NCBI GenBank assembly: GCA_021399435.1
Contig: JAJTUP010000028.1
Span: 434,001-498,000, forward strand
Length of the DNA: 64,000 nucleotides
Direction of reading: 5' to 3'
Source: Diaporthe sp. PMI_573
Lineage: Eukaryota; Ascomycota; Sordariomycetes; Diaporthales; Diaporthaceae
In this document: in pieces, positions 10,084 through 21,224 of the stretch
Position numbering within the stretch: the stretch's first letter is position 1
Layout of the letters: the number at the start of each line of letters is the position of its first letter
Translations under genes and position numbers: made by a program
The notes under the pieces: model-generated
What the model was told of the DNA's origin: nothing
What the model saw: only the letters and a program-made list of their open reading frames with translations
Database searches by the model: none

Positions 10084-11160
10084 ATACTTAGGTATGTATT
10101 TATGATGCGAGAAATCTTTTCGGGAAAACATTCTCTGGTTAGTAAGGCTGAGACTAAGCCATTGCGTAGTAGTTCCCGTGGTGATTTTAGCATCCGACGA
10201 ACATTGTCAAAAGCCATAGCCCGCCCTAAACGATGTCACCATTCGCGAGGGTTCGTTGAATGTTTAATCCAAGTAGCCGTGTGCACTCTCCAACGTGAAA
10301 TGGCGACAGTCCGCCACCAATGCCTGCATCTTTTCGAAGCAGTCCTCTTTGTCGCCGTCGGGCCCGTTCAGTGGCCTCTGGCAGTGGCCTGCCGAGCACC
10401 AACAACATCAACACATGAGCTCAAGAAGGCCCTAAAACATATCGAAGCATGTGCATCCCACTGGCCATTGATTTAAGGCCGAAGTTCCGCAAAATGTCCG
10501 AAGCATATTATAGAGCTAAGTATAGTGACCGGCCTTCGTCTGACTCTATTGCTTCCCGGTGACTTCCTAGAATTTTCTTTTAAAGCGCAAATCTTTGAAT
10601 AACAAGGTATTGTGCCCGGGCAGACTTAGAATTAAAATATTGGAATTTTGGTCAGGTCGGAAGCATACGTTGGCCTCAAGCTGCGCAGGACTAATCAAAA
10701 GTAGAACGGCTTTAACACTATCCTTAAAAAATGCTACGTTTGGAGTTCAATTAGGCAAGTATTTCTTTGGGGGCGACGAGAAAAGAGGTAAGAGATCTCA
10801 CTTTGGTCCTACTATTGTTTGTTATATTACTGCTCTGTCAAAAGCGTTGTACCTATTAGAACACAACGGTAGTATGATGCATTAGGTCATCCCATTCTCG
10901 AAAATCAAGATTGGCCGAGTGCAATGTTTTCGTCTTCTGAACGCCGCCCGACCAGAACATCCCGAAAACGCTTTTAGCGAGTTGGCCAAAGCGTCATGAC
11001 ATTGAATCATATGTGCAACATGCAGAAGGTGAAAGACAAGATGAATTCAAAAAGCGCAAGACCCAAAACAAAATTGAACGATCGCGGATTGGCTTTGTGG
11101 TGACTCCCAATGTCAAACAAGCTGTGTTTATTCGCCTGAACTGGCCCTACGGCCTGCCTG
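10084..11160. other. About 1.1 kb without recognisable gene
   Basis: Only short ORFs with unconvincing composition. No repeats, splice-bounded reading or domain seen on either strand. Confidence 0.5.
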
Positions 11161-11161
11161 T

Positions 11162-11482
11162 TTGCCCGCTGTCGACGGAACACAGACGAGGCTAGGACTT
11201 CACGACCGGACGCTCCTCACGCGGTTCGCTATCATCTCCGGCAACAAATTCAGCCGCGTATATGTATCACACGATCGTACTGCTACGGAAAGAGTCGACG
11301 TCACAATACCTCTGGATGGCTTGCTGGAGCCTGGTGACTACTGGCTCCAGGTGAGGGGCTATGAACTACTTGTCCCGGATCAGACTGAACACGATCTCGA
11401 AATTGGACCTCGACGCACAGATGAGGAGAGAGATTACTTAGGGAAGAATGACACGGATGATAGGCCTATTACTGCGTGTTAA
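11162..11482 (+). CDS. Short ORF, unknown, possibly a gene fragment
   Basis: A 106-codon plus-strand frame reads like folded protein: LLTRFAIISGNKFSRVYVSH, then VDVTIPLDGLLEPGDYWLQV and an acidic tail. Alternating beta-type residues suggest a beta-rich domain. No family match can be claimed, and no splice partner was found upstream. It could be a decayed exon. Confidence 0.25.
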   Translation: MPAVDGTQTRLGLHDRTLLTRFAIISGNKFSRVYVSHDRTATERVDVTIPLDGLLEPGDYWLQVRGYELLVPDQTEHDLEIGPRRTDEERDYLGKNDTDDRPITAC

Positions 11483-11560
11483 TAAAAATGTATGAGGTAG
11501 CTTTTGCTAAGCCGGTCAAGTCCACTGGTCATAGTACGGCCCTCAACCCTCGGGTCCTCA

Positions 11561-11782
11561 ATCATGGATTATCACCAAGTATCCATCGCCGCTGCGTCCA
11601 TGCGCGTTTCGGTCACCAGTCCTGTTTTCATCCCGCTTCTTGATGGACGCTCGACATATTGGGCAAGCGTTGTTCTGCTTCAGCCATGTACCGACGCATT
11701 CGCCTTTATACCAGTTTCCGCTCCCGTTCGTTGAGTGTGCGGGAATTGCGTTCTTTGACTCTGTCGGAATCACATGTGCCAA
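11561..11782 (-). pseudogene. RING-finger-like C-terminal half
   Basis: The minus strand reads NWYKGECVGTWLKQNNACPI followed by CRASIKKRDE. The spacing C-V-x2-W-L-x5-C-P-I-C-R is that of the second half of a RING-H2 finger. The preceding His-x2-Cys ligand position is K-x-x-C and the first Cys pair is missing, so zinc binding as an E3 ligase domain is not expected. Upstream sequence in the frame does not resemble RING proteins. Either a degraded fragment or an exon whose partners I did not find. Confidence 0.4.
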
Positions 11783-12517
11783 CTGCCTTCGGCTGAAGCA
11801 GGATTGCCAGCCGAACGACTCCTAGACTGCGCTGGAGATCTGTTTTCAAAGATGAAACAACCATGAGGATTGGTACTGGGGCGCAGTCTTGGTCGACGAT
11901 GGCACGTGGAAATGGTACTCAACGCGGGTGATGAAGGCATCCGTTGCACTGTATAAGCCCGTAGACATCCTGCTAAACACGAGGCTGGCCCAAGGCTTCC
12001 GGCTTATCCAAGAGCGTATCCCTCTCTGCCAACTATACAGCCAAAGCACCGCGGCCACTATTGGCAGGACTTGACTGGTGTAATGATGGTGGAAGCCAAA
12101 ATGACGTACTACTAATGCTAGTTTTGGTAGAGGGTAGTTTGCGTTATACAGGCATGGTAAAACACGATGAAAACAGCATAGTAACTATTATAAAGCTCAG
12201 AATACCGCGGTTTGAGGCTTGTAAGAAATGTGATTTCACTATATGGCATCATAATCAACAATAATGAGAACATAATTCCCCGAAAATGAGTGTGCTGTTA
12301 AAGCCTGCTTCTTAGGCACGCCTCTTTGGGGGCACAAAATGGCAACCCTTCTCAAGTTCGTCCAGATTGTTCAACTTATAGGCGAGCCGGTCGTGCCCCG
12401 TCTGCTCCGAGAGATTCCGGCGCAGCACCGGAAGGGATGTTGTGGACGAGACCAACACGAAGCACGAAGAAGCTCCGTCAGCCTGCTTTGTCTGAATACA
12501 TTTCAGGCATAGCTCTC

Positions 12518-13985
12518 CTAACCACTCCTCCCCTTATCGAGGTTTTCGATGGTCAAAAGACAAACGTGGGAAGACACAGTTTGAAGAACGACGTCTTCGG
12601 GGTGGGATATCTCCAATCGTCCGGAATACACCGCAGGCGGGATTTGCTGGCAGATGGTGGCAAAGGCTGAGTCAACAGTCGATATCCCTGACGAACAGTC
12701 TAAGTTGAGGACACACCCAACGAGACTGCTGTCTCTGAACCACGCGCCAAGATTGGTTAGAAAGCTTCGCTTGCCAACGCCATGAGGCCCATGGATTACG
12801 ACAATTCTGTTCCCGAGCAGCCGGTTCTGTACCTTAAGCATGTCGAGCTCTCGTCCAACGAATGACTCCGTTGATATCGACGCTGCAGTCGGTGCTTCAC
12901 AGGAAACTTGCCGCACAGTCGGTGGAGACCTGTGGAGTTGACGACTACTTGCATACACCACAGGTAAAATGTCATCTTGGAGTGGGATTGTGAGATTGAA
13001 CAGGTCGGTAGTCCGGCTCCGGTTGGCTCTCAGCTTCCCCCGAGAATCATGGATGGCAGAAAGAACGTCCTGGGAGTTCCGTAGGATGCAGTCGTAGAGA
13101 GACGAGGTGAAGATCTCCACCACTCTGTCCGAAACCTTGTAGGCCATTCCTAAGACGTAAGGCACCCCGTGGGAAGCCAGCTGGTGAGCAAAGTTGGCTG
13201 TTGACGAGCCCGTAGATGGCGCACTCTGGCATGCGTTCATTAACACTAACTTTACCCTGTTGACGAACAAGACATGGCCGATCTCGTCAGCGCTGACATT
13301 GACGGTGGAATCATTGGATGGATGCTGGAACAGGAGGCTTGCACTGAGGGAGGGCGTCAGTAACTGTGAAAATCATGTAGCAAGGGAGGCGTGCTTCCCA
13401 TCTTGATTCTTGCCGTGTACGTCCAGATGAACAATCTCATAGTCCTTCCTGCGGAGGCACTGCAAAAATTCGTCTTTCGTCCCCGGCCGCGCTATGTCTG
13501 CTGTCGCAAAGCCCGACGAATCTTGGCGAAGCTTCTGTATCAGGGGCCGGGATGTGACTCGAGGATCGATTGCGTCGTCTCTGCCCCTCGACGAGAAGTA
13601 TGTTGATGTGTTGTGGTATATCGGTAGAAGTTGGAGCTCGTTGCAAGTGAGCCGTCTCCTTGGCGGAGGCAATGCGGTAGACCGTTACCTGGACGCCAGT
13701 CTTCCACAGCTCAGACGATTCAAGCGCTTCCCAGTAGATCTTCGAGATTTGGCTACCCGGTTGTATCTCGAATATTAGCCTTGCAAGTCTCTGACTTGAG
13801 AATGAACCATCGTCGATACGTAGTTCGTCCATCAGGAGATAAGTCTGTCGCTTAATAATAGAGGCAGCGTTTTCAGCTCTAGTTGTAGAGAATGGTCTCC
13901 CGAGGTAGTCTTCCAGACACCATGCAACCTCTTGCTCTTCGAGTGCCCTCGGCACCGAGAGGATGCGTGTAAGCGGATCCGTCCA
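12518..13985 (-). pseudogene. CHAT-domain / P-loop NTPase NLR, broken
   Basis: Fungal NLR-type (STAND) protein on the minus strand. The N-terminal part (about 13985 down to 13610) reads ARLIFEIQPGSQISKIYWEA and QHINILLVEG. One frameshift near 13610 leads into the caspase-like CHAT fold: YEIVHLDVHGKNQDG supplies the catalytic-type His, and after a TGA near 13378 the same frame resumes with VLFVNRVKLVLMNACQSA, supplying the catalytic-type Cys. Then VPYVLGMAYKVSD, a linker, FVGRELDML and the P-loop GPHGVGKRS. The frame stops at 12518 soon after LLTIENLDKG, the Walker B region; the rest of the NTPase and any repeats are gone. CHAT proteases are HET-like or immune effectors by family. Both the His and Cys dyad survive, but the frameshift and stop mean it is not expressed intact. 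Confidence 0.8.
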
Positions 13986-14745
13986 TATAGCAGTGAGCAG
14001 CTCGGCACGGAACGGAATGGTAGGAATAGGTGGAGCCATCGAAATACGAAGGTCTGCACAATGTGAACCAACAGTTGAGACACTCAGCCTCACAATCGGC
14101 ACAAGAACACAACAGAATCCCTATTCTGGAGAGTTGACGGCAATAGCAAACGCCCTGAGTCGATTGCCGAAGCTCAGATATCGCAATATCGCGCTGGTGA
14201 CAAGAAACAAGGCGGCCGTACTCACACTTAAGAAACCTCGGCAACAATCTGGACAGATACAGGTTGGCCACATCTACAAGGCCATCGGGAACTTAAGGAG
14301 GGAAGGAAACAAAATGACGATGTGCTGGCTTCCAACAAGCGAAGAGAACGAACTCATGAAACTAGCTAAGGAAAAAGCCAAAGCCGCCACCCGGCAGGGC
14401 ACCACCCCACAGACAGAGACCCCCAACATGCAGTCAACAACGCTGAACAGAGCGAGGCGTGAACATGGTAACACCAGAGGCCTGCCAAAAAACGTTGGAA
14501 AGCACTCCAAGAGAGTGGACGCCGCGCTACCGGGCAAACACACGCGTACGCTGTACGACCGACTCACATGGAAAGAGGCGAGCATGCTCGCTCAACTCAG
14601 GACAAGTATGGGCAGACTCAACACATACCTGTACCGGATCAAAGCAACGTCCTCAGACCAATGTGCATGCAACCAGGCAAGAGAAACGGTAGAACACTTC
14701 CTTTTCCGATGCACTAGTCTTATGCTCGAGCCCAAGAGCGCCTAG
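13985..14745 (+). pseudogene. Second LINE fragment (RNase H and C-terminal Cys-His tail)
   Basis: An open plus-strand frame reads RNGMVGIGGAIEI, YSGELTAIANALSRLPKLRY, NIALVTRNKAAVLTL and CWLPTSEENELMKLAKEKAK, which follow the RNase H order of fungal LINEs. It ends with LPGKHTRTLYDRLTWKEAS and CACNQARETVEHFLFRCTSL, the LINE C-terminal CxC...H...C motif. The first catalytic Asp (WTDxS) is not readable at the left border. It is a different LINE lineage from the one at 251-3519. Its left end meets the CHAT gene's 5' region, so insertion here may have cut that gene. Confidence 0.75.
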
Positions 14746-15371
14746 CGTGTGGAGACATGAGCCGCGGTCAGTCATAAAACCATATTGTTGTAAAGCGTCC
14801 GAAAGAGATCGATTCTTTGCAGTCCTCTCTGGCTGCTCTGCCGCCTCCAAGCTCTTCAACCCGGATCAACGATGATAGAATCCGATCCCAGCCACCGTGC
14901 GCAAACCTTTTTAGTCAAGCACGGTCAATCTGCTTAGCATTACACTTGACGTGCAGATCGTTCCTTAGACTGACGCCGCGTCAGTGTCTTTCAAATTTGC
15001 CGAAAGCGATTATGGTCGCTGAGGTCAATGCGCTCTTTATCCGCGCCCGGCATAACTTAATACGAGTTCATTCCATTGGCCATGAATAAATTTGTGCCGA
15101 CCGACAGCCGACGTTACCGATGTCCTTCCTGTCGTACCATCTGCTCTTCGTGCTAGCGTCCCGGCTTACCTGAGCAGAGTACCGCAGCGATGGCGTTCTC
15201 GGCCGTGCCACCGGGTCACTACGCCCCACAAGGATAAATTCAAATTAAATGTACTAGCCCTAACCCCAGTCACAAACGATTGGTGCGGTGCGGAACTACG
15301 GAGATTGCCGTCTGGTGTAGAGGTTACTAAATTATCACCGGGAAAGATGGCCAGCTTTGCGCAGAATACGT
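14746..15371. other. About 0.6 kb without recognisable gene
   Basis: Only short unconvincing ORFs. It may include the LINE 3' UTR, but no tail repeat was recognised. Confidence 0.5.
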
Positions 15372-16135
15372 TTGACGAGCGATCTGTTCTTCCGGTACAC
15401 GCTTGACGTGCCACGGACTTCCTGCTGGGCCAGGATGTCAAGTGCCTGACGTGAGTTTCAACAGCGTCTCTTCCAACCACCTCCTTTACGAGAATGAACT
15501 ACTAACCCCGTCCTGGGATAGCACATCATGCCAGGAGTTTGATGAAGCCTTCAACACCGTGCAGCGCATGCAAGGCGTCATCTCGCGCGCCGGCGCGCTC
15601 CGCCACGTCGTGCCCAAGAGCGCCGACAACCATGGCCTGCATGTGATGGACGACTTCACCAACATCTTCATCGAGCAGGCCCTGCAGCTCAGCAACGAGG
15701 AGCTCGAGTCCAAGACCAAGTCTGGCCAGGGCTACATACTTCCTGCACGAGCTGGCCTGCTTCACCCGGGACCGCAAAATCCGCGATACTACCGCCGGCG
15801 CCCTGTCCTTCGCATTGTACGAGCTGGCGCGGCACCCGGAGTGCGTGCGCAAGCTGCGCGAGGAGATTGCGCGCGTCGTGGGGCTGGACACCGCCATCAC
15901 GCCCAGACACAAGTATCTCAAGAACATGAAGTACCTCCAGAACATCATCAACGAGACCCTCCGCCTGTATCCCGCCGTGCCCTTCAACGTGCGCCTCGCC
16001 CTGCAGGAAACCACGCTGCCGCGCAGCAGAGGGCCCGACGGCTCTCTCCACGTGGCCGTACTCTAAGGACATCCCAATCGCGTATTCGACGCTCGTGATG
16101 CAGGGCCGCCCGGAGCTGTACCCGCCGGCGTCTCC
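15372..16135 (+). pseudogene. Cytochrome P450 (CYP52-like) fragment with internal deletion
   Basis: Readable pieces in order: DLFFRYTLDV; a one-base frameshift; TDFLLGQDVKCL; an intron at 15451-15521 (71 nt, donor GTGAGT, branch CTACTAAC, acceptor GGATAG); EFDEAFNTVQ; FIEQALQLSNEELE; a frameshift near 15735; FLHELACFTRDRKIRDTTAG; ALSFALYELARHPECVRKLR; the K-helix INETLRLYPAVPFNVR (ExxR present); a frameshift near 16060; then KDIPIAYSTLVMQGRPELYP. Between RDRKI and RDTTAG the I-helix approach expected in CYP52-type enzymes (RDQ...AGRDTTAG) is missing, probably by deletion between short CGCGA-like repeats. The N-terminus and the heme-binding Cys region are absent. By family these are membrane-bound fatty acid or alkane hydroxylases. 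This copy is dead. Confidence 0.8.
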
Positions 16136-16739
16136 CAATCTCTAGTGCTGGCGGCCCGTTGGTGACTCGCTGAGGCACCGTGCTTAACGTATAGAACTCT
16201 TGCCAGGGCCTAAGCTGGGGAAGCAGCAGGTTACGTCCGGGGCACGACCACGGAAACCGGTAGATTCCGTTAGATCACGCGGCCAGTGCGTTGGTTGTGC
16301 CTCCCAATGGCTTAACGATTGAGACATCTAGCGCCACAACTAGTCCAATGAGGCTCTAGGCCGTATTATGGTGGGCAGAAGGTCCACCCTAAATGTCATG
16401 TAGAGCAAATCTGAATCGGGAAGATGAACGTTGCAGCAGGTACACCCCACCCTTCCGACACATACCACACGACTTATTTCCTTCATAAACCATGTATCTT
16501 CTGTATAAGTCAATTCCATGAATATTAAAACTACAATGATGCCAATTAAAGCTATAGAATCCTTGAATCAAGCTCTGCAAGATTCTAAACTCGGATTTTT
16601 GATATATCATTCTAGGCAGTAGTTGTACGGAGTAACAAAGGATCGTAAATATATTCACTCTTATTCCTGTCCGGATTCTATGACCCTCTGAGTGACCAGC
16701 CCTTATGATATTCCTTTTTCTTACTGCAATTTGCCTAAT
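16136..16739. other. About 0.6 kb without recognisable gene
   Basis: AT-rich toward the right. A minus-strand ORF over 16389-16895 is the shadow of the pogo fragment and its flank. Confidence 0.5.
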
Positions 16740-16948
16740 ATGTCCTCCTACACCGAGGACGATATGGCTGAGGCCATTCTTGACCATACGGACTGTGGTT
16801 TCTCGTTGAACAAGGCCGCTAAGTGACGTAGTATCCCCAAACCTATATTCATTGATAGAATGAAGGGTCGTGAAGTCGAGGGTACTTAGATTCAACCATT
16901 CTCAAGGCTCATCAGGTCCCAAGAGATCAGATTAATCGATTGGGTGCT
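16740..16948 (+). pseudogene. Fot1/pogo transposase N-terminus
   Basis: From ATG 16740 the frame reads MSSYTEDDMAEAILDHTDCG, FSLNKAAK, stop, RSIPKPIFIDRMKG, stop, IQPFSRLIRSQEIRLIDWVL. This is the Psq-type first helix-turn-helix of Fot1/Pot2 transposases (xYTEEDMxxAL...KAAxxWGIPxxTLxxRxxG). The first stop, TGA, sits where the family has Trp, and the second is TAG; both are G:C-to-A:T changes as RIP makes. The rest of the element is absent. Confidence 0.65.
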
Positions 16949-16985
16949 TTGTTAAACGGAAACGCTCGAATTCGGCGTGGGCACT

Positions 16986-17031
16986 TCACGTAAGGAGTTA
17001 CCCTAGAATGCACGTAAGGAGTTACCCTAGA
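16986..17031 (+). repeat. Tandem duplication of about 23 bp
   Basis: CACGTAAGGAGTTACCCTAG occurs twice back to back (at about 16987 and 17011). A small local duplication with no further copies seen. Confidence 0.7.
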
Positions 17032-19764
17032 CTTGGCACTGGATTTTCTCTAAGTGCCTATGTGGCGTGCGCGCCGAAAGATGAGTTTGGTGGCCGTGAG
17101 TCGATTTTTTGGGCTATTGTAAGACCCTAACTTCGAACCCCTGCATTCCCCTTATTTCTTACCCAAAAAGCATGTAACCTAGTTTATTAGATAGCCTGAT
17201 TTCTAAAGTTTATCTGTATTTAGTTTGGTTACTGTCAGGGTTAGGGTTGGTTGGCTATTTAAAGCCAAAGATGGTGGGTCTGAGGGCCGAATTTTCCGGC
17301 CCCTCCATTCGCGCACCAGAGCCAACCCACGCGTGCCCAAGGGTGAGACGATGTCGGAGGGACTGTGAGGAGGGCTGACAGAAGCCCACTCAAATTCAAT
17401 ACAAAGTTGTCCAAACCACTCTCAAGCATTCCAACAAGGCCTCCAGGCACCCTACTGCTACCTGACCACATTCAATCCATCAACCTTCAGATGCTTAAAG
17501 AAGAATCTCTTGGCTATTACCATCGTATAGTCAACTCCGAGCTGCTGTTGAATCTTTCTTGAAACAGCAAGGTGAAGATGAACCCCTAGGGGGAAAATAG
17601 ACCACTCGCTTCGTTGAGTAGCATCCAGAGCTCAAGACGAAAATAGGGAGGCGATGACTTTTATGGGCGTCAGCCCCACCTTTGTGGTAATCGAACCAGT
17701 GGTTGAGCCCCCTTTTGACAGTATACTGGCACCGGGACTTGGAGCGTGCTAGACCGGGGAACGGTTCGACGACGGCGCCACAATCACATGCCCTATCCTG
17801 AACGCGAGTTGGAGCCCTGCATTTCGTGGCCCTCTGGAATGACGGGTCAGATCCCCCGTCCCGTGCACAGACACCAGCACCCGCAGAACACTTGAGTCAT
17901 GTAATCCAGACCAACTGTTGTGGTGCCTCGACCTAGTCTCGCTAGTCATCCGAAGATTCGTTGTTTTGGATTCTGTGGGGTTTGGCAGCCCCAAGCTCAG
18001 GTAGTGTGGCTTGTCTGCGTCGGCTGATCCTGCTAATTAAGCGTTTGCCGACAACCTGGATGCGCCCGGATGTCGCTGCATTGCAGTGATCTGCCACCTC
18101 AGCTACCCACGGCGAGATCCGCTTCACCCGTCGCTCTCTGCAGTACTGTATCTTATCGCAACGTTAGGCATTGAATTCGTCTATCCAACTAGGGGCAACC
18201 CTTTCATGCACATGACATCTCCGTGCTCCTTCAGACGGTCCGGGAAAGGCGCGGGAGGACGATGCCTAGATGTCCACACCATGAAGGATACGGTCAGGGC
18301 TAAGACGTCCGCTTTTATTGAAAACCGGCACCGACAAATAGATATCGGGATCACACCCGGGTGGAGAATGCGGAGTAAGAGCCGGAACTGGGCTCACGGA
18401 TAAGTCCCTGGCGACCAACATCGTGACCAGTTCGACCAGCGAGAATATGAACGGATTCTCAGTGCAGCGTTATCTCTGGGAATGCTTGTTGGATGCTGTG
18501 CGTTCATTCTCCAGCCTTGGCCATCAGTCGCTGATCCACTTGAGAGTTTGGAACGAAGCTGGGCGTCGCTGCGATCGTGTCGACATAATGTTGGGGGAAT
18601 CCTTTCCTGTGGCGCCGAGATTACTCCACCTAGATAACTAATCCATAGCCTACCAGGCTAAAGTGTATAATACTAAAACATGAGAAATTCCAGGAACCAG
18701 ACACGGAAATTTCCGTAAAGAGCACTCGGGTCGAAGATGACCATCACGCACCCTGGGCTAGTTAACAATTGTCGGCTTCTTCCCGGAGCTATGTCAGTGT
18801 AGGCGTTATCCCATATCAAAACCGCCACCAAGCTTTAGCCTTCTCTTGGCGTTAGGTCTACTCCTTACTGGCATGGCGAGCCCGTGTTTTATAGCTGGGT
18901 GGTATCATTTACCATTTCAACTGGTCGATAGCTCCACGGGGCGGATTCGGTGGCGCCCCAGAGGCTTCCCCTAGCGATAGTATCATACTGTACGTTCGGA
19001 GTCTTAGCGTCTAGGGCTAGGGTTACTAACTTAGAGCTAGCGGAGCCGTTCAGAACAACTCCCCTTTTTCCCCTGGTTGAACGCAACGCCACCCTTTGGT
19101 ATCCGAATAGACTTAAAACCGATTTTTTCTCTAATAGGAGGACTCTATTCCTCTCCATCATCTTATCCACTTCGAATAATAGGGTACCTTCGGAGCCCGG
19201 CTTTCTTTATATGGTAGTCCCGCTCGACGTGCTCCGGACGGGCAAAAGCCGATGCTTGCTGTGAGGCGAGCAAAAATGTCTGACATGGCTCACAGGACAG
19301 TCCTCACAATCACCACTCACTCTGCGACTACACCAACGCTAGTGTTGAAGTAGGGTACCCTACGGACCACTAGTGGGCTTGTGGGTGCGCCACCAAGTCG
19401 CGTCTTAACAGCCCGCATAGAAGCGCCTGTCTCACTGTTGGCGTAGTTTGACAAAATTTGTGAGAGACAGACTGCAGTCTGGTTTTGAATCGTGATCCGA
19501 TGGATCGCTTAGCATCCAGGGTTATAGCGGCTTTAGTGGACACTATGTTCACTATGGCGTTGGAATGACTCGCTGTAACCTACTATAAGTATGAATGCCA
19601 AGAGCTCCATTGGATCCTTGGATCGCTTTGTCAAAACCAGAGACAGAAGGTGCTGACCTGCCACATACAAAGGATTCTCCGGCCCTCTGCGTAATTATTC
19701 CGTCCTCTCGGGTTCGATTCGTTTGCTCGTTCGCTCGTCCTTTCTCCAATTGATTTGATCTCGC
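17032..19764. other. About 2.7 kb with no recognisable gene
   Basis: Both strands hold only short ORFs. A CAGGGTTAGGGTTGG stretch near 17235 contains two TTAGGG telomere-type units but no array. Nothing else could be assigned. Confidence 0.5.
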
Positions 19765-21224
19765 ATGGCCAAGATGGAGTCCAGACAGACAGACCTTTGT
19801 GCCGTGCTGTTTGTCACCTTCGCCACTGCCACAATCATCACAATACTTCGTCTGCTGAGTCGAAGACTCACGAGGCTTTCACTATCGTGGGATGATTACT
19901 TTGCACTATGCGGTTATGTAAGTTATTGCTGTTACTGTATCTCACCCTGCAACCGCTAATTCTTCCAGGCCATCTCGGTTGGTTGGATCATCATTCTTCC
20001 CTACTGTAGGTTTTTCACGTCCACCAACACCGATCAAATCGCTGACCCAATCGTAAGGGGTCAACCACGGCCTCGGACTCCACATCACCGATATCGTTGC
20101 TACCAAGGACGTGACACTGGAAGATGCATTGTACGAAGCAGCACTGCTGCTCTTCATCGCCGAGCTTTTCTACGCCTTCGGTCTGTTCTTCGCCAAAGTT
20201 TCCATCTTGAGTCTGTACTGGCGCGTGTTCCGAGTCACGAATATCCGGCTTCCGATCCAAATTCTATTCGGATGTGCTATAGTTTGGATCATCTTCCGAG
20301 TACGTACCCTCACACTCAATTGGGGAGTTGGATCTAATTATTGCTAGATTTTCATGGGTATCTTTCACTGCGTTCCTGTCGATGCCTTCTGGGATTCCAA
20401 TGCCGGCGGGTACTGTGCCATTGAGGACAAGAAGTTCTTCTTTGGTACTACTCTTGTCCACGCTGCCATCGACATTGCTATTTTGGTCTTGCCCATGTGG
20501 CAGATTGGACAGTTACAGCTGCCCATGCTGCAAAAGGCTGGCATTATGATCATGTTTACTTTTGGCTTTTTGTGAGTGGCGTTATGATACTGAGCCCTAT
20601 TGATGTAGTTACTAACAAATGTAGCATTTGTGCGGCCGCTATCAGGTTGATCGTAGCCGCTAGAGTGTTCGACGATAAATCGCCCGATTTGACGTGGAAC
20701 ATCTGCGACATTGTCATTTGGGCAACAGTAGAGGTCAATCTGATCAATGTTTCTGGCATGTTTCGATCTCATTCCTCGCTATAGTTCGTGAGGATGACTA
20801 ACTCTCTGTAGCTTCCCTTCCTACAATTCGACCGGCCTGCATGTACATCTTCACCTGCACACACCCACGAGCACGAACCAGTGCCAGCTCAGGCAGTTAC
20901 CCAAACACCTACGGTAGGGGCCAAACCAAGCCGTCAATCCGCCTCGACCCCATCAACAAGTCATCTCCCAGCGATGAATCCAGCTCGACACGCCAGCTCG
21001 CCGACTCAGACGACGGCGGTGGTCGTGGCTCAGTATCCGACTTTGAAAGTCACGCAATCGATCGATTCCGACCCGCCTGCAACAAGTATACTTCGAGCGT
21101 TACGGGACAAAGTGCCAATAGAGGTGATTTTGGATCAAACTTTAGTGGCATTCTTGTCAAGAATGAGACGACGGTGCACGTTTCCAAACATCGATCAAAC
21201 GAATTGAAACCAGGCGCAGACTAA
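19765..21224 (+). CDS. Fungal rhodopsin-domain (PTH11-like) integral membrane protein
   Basis: Six exons: 19765-19917, 19969-20005, 20058-20299, 20348-20571, 20625-20755, 20812-21224, coding about 399 residues. All junctions keep frame. Introns are 48-56 nt with donors GTAAGT, GTAGGT, GTACGT, GTGAGT and GCATGT, and branch sites such as TACTAAC and GACTAAC. The protein opens with a membrane helix (LFVTFATATIITILRLLSRR), then WDDYFALCGY, WVNHGLGLHITDI, FAKVSILSLYWRVFR, FHCVPVDAFWD, TLVHAAIDIAILVLPMWQIG, and a final helix with WATVEVNLINVSASLPTIRP. The cytoplasmic tail is Ser-rich. This order is that of the fungal rhodopsin/SAT4 family, which includes PTH11-type GPCR-like sensors; the ligand is unknown. 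The ORF is complete, with ATG in CTCGCATGG and a natural stop. Function beyond membrane sensor or transport-like is inference. Confidence 0.88.
20756..20811 (+). other. GC-AG intron in the rhodopsin-domain gene
   Basis: Cutting at TCTG|GCATGT and CTCTGTAG|CTTCCC joins NVS to ASLPTIRP, the expected family sequence. No GT donor at this spot gives the same join. A branch site GACTAAC lies 16-22 nt before the acceptor. GC donors are a minor, known class in fungi. Confidence 0.6.

Noticed and set aside
13437..14102. 221-codon minus-strand ORF as one intact protein
   Set aside because: Its start overlaps the LINE RNase H antisense and its end leaves the CHAT frame at a frameshift; only the middle is real NLR sequence.
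15526..16138. Long minus-strand ORFs over the P450 region
   Set aside because: Antisense of GC-rich P450 codons; the ExxR and other P450 motifs are on plus.
18889..19264. Overlapping ORFs of about 100 codons on both strands
   Set aside because: Neither strand shows a domain or splice support; composition is indistinct.
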